Source: Croceicoccus sp. Ery15
GTDB lineage: Bacteria; Pseudomonadota; Alphaproteobacteria; Sphingomonadales; Sphingomonadaceae
Assembly: GCF_020985305.1 (NCBI RefSeq)
Contig: NZ_CP087588.1
Coordinates: 2,727,501 to 2,791,500 of the forward strand
Reading direction: 5' to 3'
DNA length: 64,000 nucleotides
The notes below the pieces were generated by a model that was not told the DNA's origin, searched no databases, and saw nothing but the letters and a program-made list of their open reading frames with translations. This document shows positions 17,332 to 26,254 of the stretch, piece by piece (position 1 is the first letter of the stretch; each line of letters starts with the position of its first letter). Made by a program: the position numbers and the translations under genes.

Positions 17332-18288
17332 ATGAAAGCGGCGCTGGCCGCGCTGGCCGCGCTGGCCATGGCCTTGCCGGCGCTGCCCGCCACGGCGCAA
17401 GAGGCGAACCCCTATCGCCAGTTGCAGATGCTGGACGCGCGGGTGCAATCGATCGGCTGGCGGCTGATCCGCGCCAATGCGCCCTTTTGTCAGGCCACGA
17501 TCCCTGCCGTCGGCCTGCTGTTGCAGGACAGCCATAGCTGGACCGATCCCGCCGCCATGCGTGCCGCGCTGGGGCTGGACAGCGACATCTCCATCGGCGC
17601 GGTCGCCAGCGGATCGCCTGCCGACAAGGCGGGTCTGCGCGCCAACCGGCCGGTGATGGCGCTGGACGGTGTGGACGCGGCACAATTCCCCGATGCGGAA
17701 CCGGGCGATTATCAAAGGCTGACCACGCTGCATGACCGGATCGACGCCGCGCTGGTCCGCGATGGCGCGCTGGCCATAGCCATCGGCACGGCGGATGGCC
17801 CGCAAGAACTGTCGATCACCGGAGTGCCCGCCTGCGCCAGCCGCTTCGAACTGCTGACCAGCGGCGATTCGGCGCGCGCCGACGGGCAACGCGTGCTCGT
17901 CACCCGCAGGCTGGTCGATGCGATCCCCGACGATGACATGCTGGCCGCAGCCATTGCGCACGAACTGGCGCACAACCTGCTGCGCCATCCGCAAAAGCGC
18001 ATCGAGGAAGGCAAGAGCTGGGGCAAGATCCGCCATAACGAGCGCGAGGCCGACCGGCTTTCGGTCTGGCTGCTGGCCAATGCCGGTTTCGACACGGCAG
18101 GGGCAGTGCGTTTTCAGCGGGAATGGATGCGCCACCACGATTACGGCTTTCTTGCCCCCACCCATGACGCATGGGACGAACGGATCGACGCCATCGAACA
18201 GGAACGCGCGCTGATCGCGGCGCTGGATGCCGCCCCTTACGACTGGTCCGGCCGCTTCCCGATGAGCCGCGAGGACGCCAAGCCCTGA
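17332..18288 (+). CDS. M48-like metalloprotease with PDZ-like segment
   Basis: Exported protease of 318 aa. A signal peptide ending LPATAQ precedes a PDZ-like region at about 80-155 (VASGSPADKAGLRANRPVMA) and a zinc-protease domain carrying HELAHNLLRH with a later NEREADRLSVWLL segment that supplies the third ligand. The PDZ part before the catalytic part suggests recognition of exposed protein termini. A GTG at 17317 overlapping the upstream stop (GTGA) is an alternative start. It is the second M48 gene within 3 kb, and together with the DsbA-like protein forms an envelope quality-control cluster. Confidence 0.87.
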   Translation: MKAALAALAALAMALPALPATAQEANPYRQLQMLDARVQSIGWRLIRANAPFCQATIPAVGLLLQDSHSWTDPAAMRAALGLDSDISIGAVASGSPADKAGLRANRPVMALDGVDAAQFPDAEPGDYQRLTTLHDRIDAALVRDGALAIAIGTADGPQELSITGVPACASRFELLTSGDSARADGQRVLVTRRLVDAIPDDDMLAAAIAHELAHNLLRHPQKRIEEGKSWGKIRHNEREADRLSVWLLANAGFDTAGAVRFQREWMRHHDYGFLAPTHDAWDERIDAIEQERALIAALDAAPYDWSGRFPMSREDAKP

Positions 18289-18402
18289 CGTCTTGAATCG
18301 ACCACGCGCCCCGCATCTGCGACGGGCAGCCCCCGCCGGTCAGGTCGCAGAAGGGTTTGCCAACTGTTGCGCCGCGATATTTTCGGTTATCGAGTCGACA
18401 CC

Positions 18403-19593
18403 ATGGCCGTCTTGCCCGTTCGCCCGCTTCCGTTCTTCGCCGACAAGAACCGCGCCTTCTGGCGCTTGCAGTCGCTTGGCTGGGGCGGGGCGATGTTGCT
18501 GCGCGCCATGTCCAGCCTTGCCAATGCGCAGCCGGTGTCGTTCCTTGTCATCGTGCTGGTGGCGACCTTCACCGGCTTTTCGATCAGCCTGATCCTCTCG
18601 GTCATCTTCCGCACGCTGATCGGGCGCAAGCCACTGGTGACATGGGGGGCGACCGCGCTGGTGCTGGCCGTGGCGGTCAGCCTTTATGCCTTTATCGATT
18701 CATGGGTGATCTCGCTCTATCGCCCGTCCAGCGATCCGGGCTTCGCCTCGCTGTTTCTGGGCGTATTCTACCTCGATCTCACCCTGTTGGGCGCATGGTC
18801 GGCGCTGTATTACGCGATTAATTTCTTCCTGCAGGTCGAAGAACAGAACGACCGGTTGCTCAGCCTTGAAAATCAGGCGACCAGCGCGCAGCTGGCCATG
18901 CTGCGCTATCAGCTCAATCCGCATTTCCTGTTCAACACGCTGAATTCCATCAGCACTCTGGTGCTTTTGAAACAGACCGAACCGGCCAATGCGATGCTCT
19001 CGCGCCTGTCCAGCTTTTTGCGCTATACTCTGGTCAATCCGCCGACGGGTCGCGTCACCGTTGCGCAAGAGATCGATACGCTGAAACTCTATCTCGACAT
19101 CGAACGCATGCGGTTCGAGGAACGCCTGCGCACCCGCTTCGACATCGATGACGAAGCGCGCGAGGCCGTGCTGCCTTCGCTGCTGCTGCAACCGCTGGTC
19201 GAAAACGCGATCAAATATGCCGTCAGCCCGCAGGAAAGCGGCGCGGAAATCTCCGTCTCGGCACAGCGCAAGGCGGACAGGCTGCGCATTACGGTGGCCG
19301 ATACCGGTCCGGGCGTGCCGTTCGGCGTCGATCCCGATGCGGTGATCGGCGTCGCGCATCAGGGGACGACGGTCGATACGCGCCATTCCACCGGCGTCGG
19401 CCTTGCCAATATCCGCGAACGTCTGGCGCAGGCCTATGGCGAGGAGCAGCGCTTCGAAATCCGCTCGCGCCCGCACGAGGGCTTTGCCGTCATCATCGAA
19501 TTGCCCTTCGAAACCGCCGAGGGCGTCAATCCGCCGAAAGCGGCGCACGGATCGTCGGGGTCAGTCATGTTCCAGCCAGAAACCATGTCCTAG
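18403..19593 (+). CDS. LytS-type sensor histidine kinase (first of two)
   Basis: Membrane histidine kinase of 396 aa. About four hydrophobic segments fill residues 20-145. The His_kinase domain begins with RYQLNPHFLFNTLNSIS (phosphoacceptor His), and the ATPase part shows PLVENAIKYAV (N box), VADTGPGVP (G1) and GVGLANIRERL (G2). There is no periplasmic sensor domain, so the membrane helices may sense envelope state. It is followed 45 nt later by its LytTR partner. A paralogous pair lies at 54313-56442. Confidence 0.92.
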   Translation: MAVLPVRPLPFFADKNRAFWRLQSLGWGGAMLLRAMSSLANAQPVSFLVIVLVATFTGFSISLILSVIFRTLIGRKPLVTWGATALVLAVAVSLYAFIDSWVISLYRPSSDPGFASLFLGVFYLDLTLLGAWSALYYAINFFLQVEEQNDRLLSLENQATSAQLAMLRYQLNPHFLFNTLNSISTLVLLKQTEPANAMLSRLSSFLRYTLVNPPTGRVTVAQEIDTLKLYLDIERMRFEERLRTRFDIDDEAREAVLPSLLLQPLVENAIKYAVSPQESGAEISVSAQRKADRLRITVADTGPGVPFGVDPDAVIGVAHQGTTVDTRHSTGVGLANIRERLAQAYGEEQRFEIRSRPHEGFAVIIELPFETAEGVNPPKAAHGSSGSVMFQPETMS

Positions 19594-19638
19594 CTCGCTC
19601 GTTATTCCCTGAACCCTCTTTGACAGGAACCGCACAAA

Positions 19639-20436
19639 ATGAGCATCCGCACGATCATCGTCGATGACGAGAAGCTGGCCATCCAGGGCCTCCAGCTGAG
19701 GCTCGAACAATTTCCGGATATCGAGATTATCGCCACCTGCGCCAACGGGCGCGAGGCGATCCGCGCGATCAAGACGGAGAAACCCGACCTCGTTTTCCTC
19801 GACATCCAGATGCCCGGTTTCGACGGGTTTTCGGTGGTGAAGGGCGTGATGGGCATCGATCCGCCGCTGTTCATCTTCGTCACCGCCTATTCCGAACATG
19901 CGCTGAAAGCGTTCGAGGCCAATGCCGTCGATTATCTGATGAAGCCGGTCGAGGAAGACCGTCTGGCCGACGCCGTATCGCGCGCCCGCACCCGCATCGC
20001 GGAAAAGAAAAACACCGAGGAAGTCGAAAAGCTGAAAAACGTGCTGGCCGAAGTCGCCCCCGACGCGATCGACGCCATGCCCGAGGGCGAGGAAACCGCC
20101 ACCGGCCGGTTCGAAAAGATGCTCAACGTCAAGGATCGCGGCCAGATCTTCCGCGTCGATGTCGATACGATCGAACATATCGAAGCCGCGGGCGATTACA
20201 TGTGCATCTATACCGGCGATAATTCGCTGATCCTGCGCGAAACGATGAAGGATCTGGAACGCCGCCTCGACCCGCGCCATTTTCAGCGCGTGCACCGCTC
20301 GACCATCGTCAATCTGGATCAGGTCCGTCAGGTAAAGCCGCACACCAATGGCGAATGCTTCCTCGTGCTGGGCTCGGGCGCGGAAGTGAAAGTGTCGCGC
20401 AGCTATCGCGACGTGGTGGCGCGTTTCGTGCATTGA
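19639..20436 (+). CDS. LytTR-family response regulator (first of two)
   Basis: Response regulator of 265 aa. The receiver domain occupies residues 1-120, with the acidic pocket VDDEK, the phosphoacceptor Asp in LVFLDIQMPG, Thr in VTAYSEHALKAF and Lys in YLMKPV. The LytTR DNA-binding domain covers about 165-262 (EHIEAAGDYMCIYTG, then FQRVHRSTIVNL). A charged helical linker (EKKNTEEVEKLKNVLAE) joins them. AGGAACC before the ATG gives a reasonable ribosome site. Partner of the LytS-type kinase directly upstream. Confidence 0.94.
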   Translation: MSIRTIIVDDEKLAIQGLQLRLEQFPDIEIIATCANGREAIRAIKTEKPDLVFLDIQMPGFDGFSVVKGVMGIDPPLFIFVTAYSEHALKAFEANAVDYLMKPVEEDRLADAVSRARTRIAEKKNTEEVEKLKNVLAEVAPDAIDAMPEGEETATGRFEKMLNVKDRGQIFRVDVDTIEHIEAAGDYMCIYTGDNSLILRETMKDLERRLDPRHFQRVHRSTIVNLDQVRQVKPHTNGECFLVLGSGAEVKVSRSYRDVVARFVH

Positions 20437-20463
20437 TTTGTTGGCCCGCCCGTGGGGCGGGCA

Positions 20464-20690
20464 CCCTCAGACGCCGGGCGGCGGGCGTCCGCCCGCCTTG
20501 GCGTCGCGCCAATAAGGCGCGGCGCGCAGTCGCGCTTGCGGGACTCGCTTCGCGGCACATTTTTGTTTTGGTCCCTCAAACGGCGGGCGGGGCGCATCCG
20601 CGCCCCTTGCCTTCGCGCCAATAAGGCGCGGCGCGCGTTCGCGCTTGCGGGACTCGCTTCGCGGCCCGGTTCGGTTTGGATTGGCGCCCT
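20464..20690. repeat. Tandem intergenic repeat, two 109-bp units plus partial third
   Basis: Two units start with CCCTCA(G/A)ACG at 20464 and 20573, a period of 109 bp. The best conserved core is 53 bp (20504-20556 and 20613-20665), beginning TCGCGCCAATAAGGCGCGGC and ending in ACTCGCTTCGCGGC, with two mismatches. The 5' part of each unit is a GC-rich inverted repeat that has diverged in sequence but kept pairing (for example GGCGGGCGTCCGCCCGCC in unit 1). A third CCCT start lies at 20687. This fills most of the 314-bp gap between the response regulator and nadC; no gene is seen in it. Confidence 0.85.
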
Positions 20691-20750
20691 GCGGCTGGCA
20701 ATTTTTTCGGTTGGGTTGAAGTCCTTGATCAAACACCGCATCTGGCTTGC

Positions 20751-21611
20751 ATGAACGACTTCACGCTGACCGGCTTCGATCTCGATGCCTTCGTACAGGC
20801 CACTCTGGCCGAGGATCTGGGCGTCGGGCTGGAAGGGGGCGGCGTCGATGTCACCAGTTCCAGCGTCATCCCCGAAGATGCGCGCTTTTCGGGCGTGATG
20901 GACAGCCGCGATGCGATCACCGTCGCGGGGCTGCCGATTGCCGCCGCCTTTTTCACCGCGCTCGATCCGGATGTAGAGATCGAGATGCTGGTGACCGACG
21001 GCACCGCGGTCGGGGCGGGGACCGATCTGATGCGCCTGTCGGGCAATGCCCGCGCCTTGCTGACGGCGGAACGCAGCGCGTTGAACACCGTCCAGCACCT
21101 GTCGGGCATCGCCACCATGGCCGCGCAATATGTCGCCGCCATCGGCGGGAAATGCACGCTGCTCGATACGCGCAAGACCATACCGGGCATGCGCTTTCTT
21201 GAAAAATACGCGACGAAAATGGGCGGCGCGCAGAACCATCGCATGGGGCTGTGGGATGCCGCGATGATCAAGGATAACCATGTCGCCGTCGCGGGCGGCG
21301 TGGGTGAAGCCGTGGCCCGCGCCAAGACCGCCGGCGTGGCCGAGATCATTTGCGAGGTCGATCGCATCGACCAGATCGAACCCGCGCTGGAGGCCGGGGC
21401 GACCCATCTGCTGCTCGACAACATGCCCCCCGCCACCCTGCGCGAGGCGGTGGCGATGATTGCCGAACGCGTTCCGGCAGAGGCTTCGGGCGGGGTCACG
21501 CTGGAAACGATCGGCGCGATCGCGGAAACGGGGGTCGACTATATCTCGGTCGGCCGACTGACCCAAAGCGCGCCTGCCGCCGATATCGGGCTGGATTTCC
21601 AGATCGCGTAA
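20751..21611 (+). CDS. nadC: Nicotinate-nucleotide pyrophosphorylase (carboxylating)
   Basis: Quinolinate phosphoribosyltransferase of NAD synthesis, 286 aa. Signature segments are LAEDLG near the N-terminus, ERSALNTVQHLSGIAT, LLDTRKTIPGMRFLEKYA, GGAQNHRMGLWDAAMIKDNH (substrate and PRPP-binding residues) and SGGVTLETIGAIAETGVDYI. Length and domain order are normal. The ATG at 20751 lies just past the tandem repeat; the open frame extends into the repeat but has no family match there. nadA and nadB are not in the window. Confidence 0.96.
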   Translation: MNDFTLTGFDLDAFVQATLAEDLGVGLEGGGVDVTSSSVIPEDARFSGVMDSRDAITVAGLPIAAAFFTALDPDVEIEMLVTDGTAVGAGTDLMRLSGNARALLTAERSALNTVQHLSGIATMAAQYVAAIGGKCTLLDTRKTIPGMRFLEKYATKMGGAQNHRMGLWDAAMIKDNHVAVAGGVGEAVARAKTAGVAEIICEVDRIDQIEPALEAGATHLLLDNMPPATLREAVAMIAERVPAEASGGVTLETIGAIAETGVDYISVGRLTQSAPAADIGLDFQIA

Positions 21612-21620
21612 AGCGGCGAA

Positions 21621-22076
21621 TCACCGCCTTCCGGCAAAAAACCCGCGCAGCAGTTCCGCTGCCTCGTCCTCGCCAATGCCGCCGTAAACCTCGGGCCGGT
21701 GCAGGCTGCCCGCGCGGTCGAACAGGCGCGGGCCATGGTCGACCGCGCCGCCTTTCGGGTCGCCCGCCCCGTAATAGACGCGCGCGATCCGTGCATGCTG
21801 GATCGCGCCCGCGCACATCGGGCAGGGTTCCAGGGTGACATAAAGATCGCAGCCCGCCAGCCTTTCGTCGCCCAGCACTTCGGCGGCGGCGCGAATCGCC
21901 AGCATTTCGGCATGGGCCGTCGGATCGTGCAGTCCGCGCGGCGCATTATGCGCCGCCGCCACGACCGCGCCATCCTTTACCACCACCGCGCCCACGGGGA
22001 CTTCGCCGCGCTCTTGCGCATGACGCGCCTGTTCCAGTGCCAGCGCCATGGGTTCGGGAAGGGGCCATCTGTTCAT
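21621..22076 (-). CDS. tadA: tRNA-specific adenosine deaminase
   Basis: Zinc enzyme of 151 aa that converts A34 to inosine in tRNA-Arg(ACG), essential for decoding CGN codons. The zinc site is HAEM with the catalytic Glu, plus EPCPMCAGAI. The fold is complete and of normal length. It converges with nadC (10 nt between stops). Confidence 0.95.
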   Translation of the reverse strand: MNRWPLPEPMALALEQARHAQERGEVPVGAVVVKDGAVVAAAHNAPRGLHDPTAHAEMLAIRAAAEVLGDERLAGCDLYVTLEPCPMCAGAIQHARIARVYYGAGDPKGGAVDHGPRLFDRAGSLHRPEVYGGIGEDEAAELLRGFFAGRR

Positions 22077-22162
22077 TGCCTGCGGGGCTTGCCCGAATCG
22101 GCCAATGCGGGCAATGGCAACCGCGAAAGCGCCGATGGCGCGGCCTTGTTACGGCGAGTTGC

Positions 22163-22191
22163 TTGACGATTCGCCATGGGGCCGCTATGCG
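22163..22191 (+). promoter_or_regulatory. rpmB: Candidate promoter for rpmB
   Basis: TTGACG at 22163-22168 and a weak TATGCG at 22186-22191 are separated by 17 bp, about 78 bp before the rpmB start. The -35 match is good and the -10 match poor, so this is only a candidate. Confidence 0.4.
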
Positions 22192-22268
22192 CGCCGCTTT
22201 CTCCGGCAGATTGCCAGTTTCCAAGCTGGGCCGGAACCACCGGATTCTTTGAAAGCGAGTTGTAAGCC

Positions 22269-22547
22269 ATGTCGCGCATCTGCGAACTGACCGGCAAGGG
22301 TCGCCAGATCGGCCACAATGTGAGCCACGCCAATAACAAGACCAAGCGCGTCTTTCTGCCCAACCTGCAGAACGTCACGCTGATGAGCGAGAAGCTGGAG
22401 CGCAGCTTCAAGTTCCGCGTTTCGACGCAGGGCCTTCGTTCGGTCGAACATAATGGCGGCCTCGACAACTGGCTGCTGAAGACCAACGACGAAAAGCTGT
22501 CGCTGCGCGCCCGCAAGGTAAAGCGCGAGCTGATCAAGGCTGCCTAA
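22269..22547 (+). CDS. rpmB: 50S ribosomal protein L28 (bL28)
   Basis: Ribosomal protein of 92 aa. [20 protein letters not shown] at the N-terminus and the basic C-terminus are typical of the alphaproteobacterial form. Single-gene unit with its own candidate promoter at 22163-22191. A 9-bp GC-rich inverted repeat at 22565-22595 follows but lacks a T run. Confidence 0.97.
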   Translation: MSRICELTGKGRQIGHNVSHANNKTKRVFLPNLQNVTLMSEKLERSFKFRVSTQGLRSVEHNGGLDNWLLKTNDEKLSLRARKVKRELIKAA

Positions 22548-22577
22548 GGCCCCTTAACGGTGTCGACCCCGCCTGCG

Positions 22578-23585
22578 TTACAGCGCGGCGGGGTCTGCCG
22601 TTAATTCCAGCAGCTTGGTCGACTGCAGGATTTGCTGCTGGTTGTCGTCCGACACCAGCCAGACCCTTATCCGCCCCTCCGCACCCGGCGCAGCGGCGAT
22701 CCCTTCGTAATTATCCGACAGCGCACCGCCCGTGATGGTGGCGACAGGCTGTGCCCGCACCAGTGCGGCGGATTCGATCGGGCGCGGATCGATCAGCGCG
22801 ATCATGCTGTAGAACCGGAACGGAAAGCGCAGATCGCGTCCCAGCACCAGCACGCGTCCGTCGGGCAACACGGCCGCGCCCACCGGCTTGTAATCGCCGG
22901 GCATGGCCAGATGCGCATGAACAGGCTCTGCGCTCTTTACCGGATCGCCCGAAAACAGCAGCATGGGGAATGTTTGGTCGCGGCCATCTTCGCGCAACTC
23001 GCCTATGACCAGAAATCGCCCGTCATCCAGTCGCACCATGGCCTCGGGACCGATATTCGATGGCCATAACTCCATCGCTATGGGGTCGACATCGGCCTGT
23101 CGCGAACCGTCAATCCCATAAGACACAATCCGGTTGTCGGTTTCCATCGCCGTCCAGAAAGCACCGGTTGCAGGTTCGACCGCGATGCTTTCGACATCGT
23201 CGGTCTCCATGCGGAAACCGGCGGGACGGTGAAGCTTGCCAATCCGATGCCCGGCGCTTCCCTGCAAAGTCGGGGGGGCCATTACGACCAGAGAGCTTCG
23301 GTCGCCCACGGCGATCAGACGCCCGTCGGGTAGCACATCCAGGCCCGACAGGCCTGTCACCAATGCCGGGTCGCCCGTCAATTGCCATGCACCGACAATC
23401 TCGAAAGGAGCCAGCGAGCGTATCGCAGCGCGCGGCGCGGCGATCGGGCGAAAGCGAATCTCTTGCGATCCGCTGATGTCGATCGGGGTCGAACGGAACC
23501 ACACCACGGCGAGTACGAAACCGGCAAAAACCAGCACAGCCAGATCCCGCGCCTTGCGACGCCATGCGCGGCGCGGAATTTTCAT
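22578..23585 (-). CDS. Esterase-like activity of phytase family protein
   Basis: Protein of 335 aa with an N-terminal membrane anchor or uncleaved signal (LAVLVFAGFVLAVVWF). The rest is a repeating beta-propeller-like pattern (GLSGLDVLPDGRLIAVGDRS, DDVESIAVEPATGAFWTA, ALSDNYEGIAAAPG), which fits PF13449. The real substrate is not predictable; the phytase name is by homology only. It converges with rpmB and is followed upstream by the M23 gene, 13 nt away, so the two are probably cotranscribed. Confidence 0.82.
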   Translation of the reverse strand: MKIPRRAWRRKARDLAVLVFAGFVLAVVWFRSTPIDISGSQEIRFRPIAAPRAAIRSLAPFEIVGAWQLTGDPALVTGLSGLDVLPDGRLIAVGDRSSLVVMAPPTLQGSAGHRIGKLHRPAGFRMETDDVESIAVEPATGAFWTAMETDNRIVSYGIDGSRQADVDPIAMELWPSNIGPEAMVRLDDGRFLVIGELREDGRDQTFPMLLFSGDPVKSAEPVHAHLAMPGDYKPVGAAVLPDGRVLVLGRDLRFPFRFYSMIALIDPRPIESAALVRAQPVATITGGALSDNYEGIAAAPGAEGRIRVWLVSDDNQQQILQSTKLLELTADPAAL

Positions 23586-23598
23586 CGAAAAAGACCCC

Positions 23599-24519
23599 TT
23601 AGCCCTGCGGTCCGGTAAACAGCAGCGGGTCGAGCCGCGAGGTGCCCCACATCAGGCTCCAATGCAGATGCGGGCCGGTGGCGCGCCCGCTCGATCCGAT
23701 CAGCCCCAGTTGCTGCCCCTGCTTCACATGGTCGCCCTGTTTCACATCCAGGCTTTGCGAATGAAGAAACGCGCTGTTGAGCCCGTTGCCGTGGTCGATG
23801 ATCAGCAGATTACCCTCTAGCGAGAAGTCGCTGGCAGCCAGCACGACCACACCGTCGGCAGGCGCAACATAGGGGGTTCCCGCGCCCGGCGCGATGTCGA
23901 TGCCGGTGTGATAGCTGCCCGGTTCGCCGCGATAGATGCGCTGCGATCCGAAACGACCCGAAATGCGGCCCTTCACCGGCCAGATGAAATCCTGCCGCCA
24001 ACCGGCCGCATCGGTTTTCATTGCGCGGGCGGCATAGATCCGCTCCAGCTCGGGCCGGCGGCGCTGCATAAAGCTCTCGCTCGCCCCGCCGGCGCGGCGG
24101 GCAGCATTGATATGCTCGATATTCCAGTCGCGCGGCGACACGGTCAGCGTCTGACGCGCCGTGGTTCCGTCGCTGCGCGTGGCGACCAGCGTGGCGCTGC
24201 GGCCCGCATCGCGGTCGAATGCCGCCAGAAACGATCCGTCTGCCGCCATCGGCACCGGCGCATCGTCCAGCATCAACGACACCGTACCCGCGGGGGCAAC
24301 GCCGCGAATCCAGCCGCCCTGCGTCAACTCGCCCGAAAAAGCGAATGTCGCGGGCGGCAATGCTGCGGGAACGGAAGCCGGCGCGGGGGTCGGCGCAGCT
24401 GATAGCGCGGGAGTGGGTGCACCCTGCTCCGCAGCCACGGCCTGCGGCTGATCGGCAGCCGGAACGACGGTGCAGCCTGCAGCCAGCACCGCAAGCGATG
24501 CCGTGGCCGCCCGTATCAT
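23599..24519 (-). CDS. M23-family peptidoglycan endopeptidase-like lipoprotein
   Basis: Outer-envelope LytM-type protein of 306 aa. The lipobox LAVLAAGC places the lipidated Cys at residue 15. An Ala/Pro-rich linker and a beta-sandwich segment precede the C-terminal M23 domain, with zinc ligands in YHTGID and HLHW and a GHxL-like HVKQGQQLGLIGSSGRATG segment. The catalytic residues appear intact, so it may be an active cell-wall hydrolase. The ATG at 24519 overlaps the stop of the DUF2093 gene by 4 nt. Confidence 0.9.
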   Translation of the reverse strand: MIRAATASLAVLAAGCTVVPAADQPQAVAAEQGAPTPALSAAPTPAPASVPAALPPATFAFSGELTQGGWIRGVAPAGTVSLMLDDAPVPMAADGSFLAAFDRDAGRSATLVATRSDGTTARQTLTVSPRDWNIEHINAARRAGGASESFMQRRRPELERIYAARAMKTDAAGWRQDFIWPVKGRISGRFGSQRIYRGEPGSYHTGIDIAPGAGTPYVAPADGVVVLAASDFSLEGNLLIIDHGNGLNSAFLHSQSLDVKQGDHVKQGQQLGLIGSSGRATGPHLHWSLMWGTSRLDPLLFTGPQG

Positions 24520-24719
24520 TTGTCTTGCAGCAGGCGCTGGGTCGCGATTTCGGCAGTGGCATAGGGCTCCTGCCGGTCCACGCTCCAGTAACGCAGCATG
24601 TCGAGCGCGATCGGCGCGCCGGTGACCGCGCACAGCACGTGATCGCCGGGCGTCATCTGGCGGAACCCGTTGGGGCCATAGAGAAGCTTGGCAGGGCCGG
24701 TAGAGGAATTCATCAACAT
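24516..24719 (-). CDS. DUF2093 domain protein
   Basis: Small protein of 67 aa matching the short DUF2093 family found in alphaproteobacteria next to xseA. Conserved-looking parts are LLYGPNGFRQMTPGDHVLCAVTGAPI and LRYWSVDRQEPYA, possibly a compact zinc-ribbon-like fold without cysteine pairs. Function unknown. It sits between xseA (26 nt upstream) and the M23 gene (ATGA overlap), so all three are one operon. Confidence 0.85.
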   Translation of the reverse strand: MLMNSSTGPAKLLYGPNGFRQMTPGDHVLCAVTGAPIALDMLRYWSVDRQEPYATAEIATQRLLQDK

Positions 24720-24745
24720 GCCCCCAAACTAACGATCATCGCGGG

Positions 24746-26254
24746 TTAAAACAATGATTGCTGCTCGGGACCGCCTTCTTTCGGCGCGTCCTGCCGGGTG
24801 CGACGGGGGGTGGCCCTTGGTGCATGGGTGGGTGAAGGCGGGGATGAAGGCGCGCTACCCGCAGGCACCGTATCGATGGTGCCGTCCGCGAATCGCAGCG
24901 TCAGCCCCGCTTGCGCCGTCGCGGCGGCACGGCTTGTCACCGTTTCCCCGTTCGCGCCGGTCACCACGGCATAACCGCGCTCCAGCGGGGCATAGGGGTT
25001 AAGCTGGCCCAATAGCCGCGCAGTGGCGGCCAGTTGCTCGGCGCGGCGCTGCTGGATGCGGGCGACCATGCGGCCCATGTCGGGCACGCTGGCCATGCGC
25101 CGCCGTTCCTGCGCCACCAGGCGCGTCAGCACGGCGGGCCGCAGGAAACCGCCCGCTTCGGACAGGCGCCCCTGCGCCTTGGCCGCCCGCGTTGCCAGAC
25201 CGCGCCGCAGCCTTTCGCCCAGATCGTCGATGCGCTGTCCGCGTTCGGCCACGATGGCGCGCGGATCGGGCAGGCGCTGGCTCCAGTTATCCAGCCGCTC
25301 CCGCGCCAGGGCGACAGGCCGCTGCACCCCGCGCCTTTTGCGCAGGCCCAGTTCGGCCAGCATATTGGCCAGTTCGGCGCGCACCGGCACGGCCAGTTCG
25401 GCCGCGGCGGTGGGCGTCGGCGCGCGCAGATCGGCGGCATAGTCGGCAAGGGTCGTATCGGTCTCGTGACCCACGGCGGAAATCACCGGAATCGGACTCT
25501 CCGCAATGGCACGCACGGCCACTTCGTCGTTAAAGGCCCACAAATCCTCGATCGACCCGCCCCCGCGTGCCACGATCAAGATGTCGGGGCGCGGGATCGC
25601 ACCACCCTGCGGGATTGCGCCGAAACCGCGCACGGCGGCCGCAACCTGTTCCGCCGCGCCCTTGCCCTGCACCATGACCGGCCAGACCAGAACACGGCTG
25701 GGGAACCGGTCCGCCAGCCGGTGCAGAATATCGCGGATCACCGATCCGGTGGGCGATGTGACCACGCCGATTACTTGCGGCAGGAACGGCAAGCGGCGTT
25801 TGCGTTCGGGGGCGAACAGCCCTTCGGCGTCCAGCCTTGCCTTCAGCTTTTCCAGCAGGGCCAGCAGCGCGCCCTCGCCCGCGATTTCCATCGAATCGAC
25901 CACGATCTGGTATTTGCTGCGTCCCGGATAGGTCGTGATCTTGCCGGTCGCGACCACTTCTATCCCGTCTTCGGGCCGGAACGACAGGCGCTGCGCATTG
26001 CCGCGCCACATCACCGCGTCGATGACCGCATTATCGTCCTTTAGCGCGGCATACATATGCCCGCTGGCCGCACGTTTGACGCCCGATAATTCACCGCGCA
26101 ACCGCACATGGCCGAAACGGTCCTCCACCGTGCGCTTCAACGCGTTCGAGATTTCCGACACGGTCAGCGGCTCGGCGTTGTCGCCCGCCCGTTGCCGCGC
26201 TAGGAGCGGCGACTCTTCACCGTCGGAATAGTTATCGTAGGGACTGCGCGGCAA
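24746..26254 (-). CDS. xseA: Exodeoxyribonuclease VII large subunit
   Basis: Catalytic subunit of the ssDNA exonuclease VII, 502 aa. An OB-fold lies at about 30-130 ([36 protein letters not shown]), then the catalytic domain with [38 protein letters not shown] and [20 protein letters not shown], and a coiled-coil C-terminal part. The start is TTG at 26254-26252, supported by AGAAGGA six bases upstream. That codon shares one base with the purD ATG on the other strand. xseB is not in the window. Confidence 0.95.
   Translation of the reverse strand: MPRSPYDNYSDGEESPLLARQRAGDNAEPLTVSEISNALKRTVEDRFGHVRLRGELSGVKRAASGHMYAALKDDNAVIDAVMWRGNAQRLSFRPEDGIEVVATGKITTYPGRSKYQIVVDSMEIAGEGALLALLEKLKARLDAEGLFAPERKRRLPFLPQVIGVVTSPTGSVIRDILHRLADRFPSRVLVWPVMVQGKGAAEQVAAAVRGFGAIPQGGAIPRPDILIVARGGGSIEDLWAFNDEVAVRAIAESPIPVISAVGHETDTTLADYAADLRAPTPTAAAELAVPVRAELANMLAELGLRKRRGVQRPVALARERLDNWSQRLPDPRAIVAERGQRIDDLGERLRRGLATRAAKAQGRLSEAGGFLRPAVLTRLVAQERRRMASVPDMGRMVARIQQRRAEQLAATARLLGQLNPYAPLERGYAVVTGANGETVTSRAAATAQAGLTLRFADGTIDTVPAGSAPSSPPSPTHAPRATPRRTRQDAPKEGGPEQQSLF

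Noticed and set aside
20464..20690. CRISPR array
   Set aside because: Only two full units of 109 bp, with no unique spacers of regular size and no cas genes.
22565..22595. Rho-independent terminator between rpmB and the phytase-type gene
   Set aside because: GACCCCGCC/GGCGGGGTC makes a good stem, but neither strand has a T run after it.
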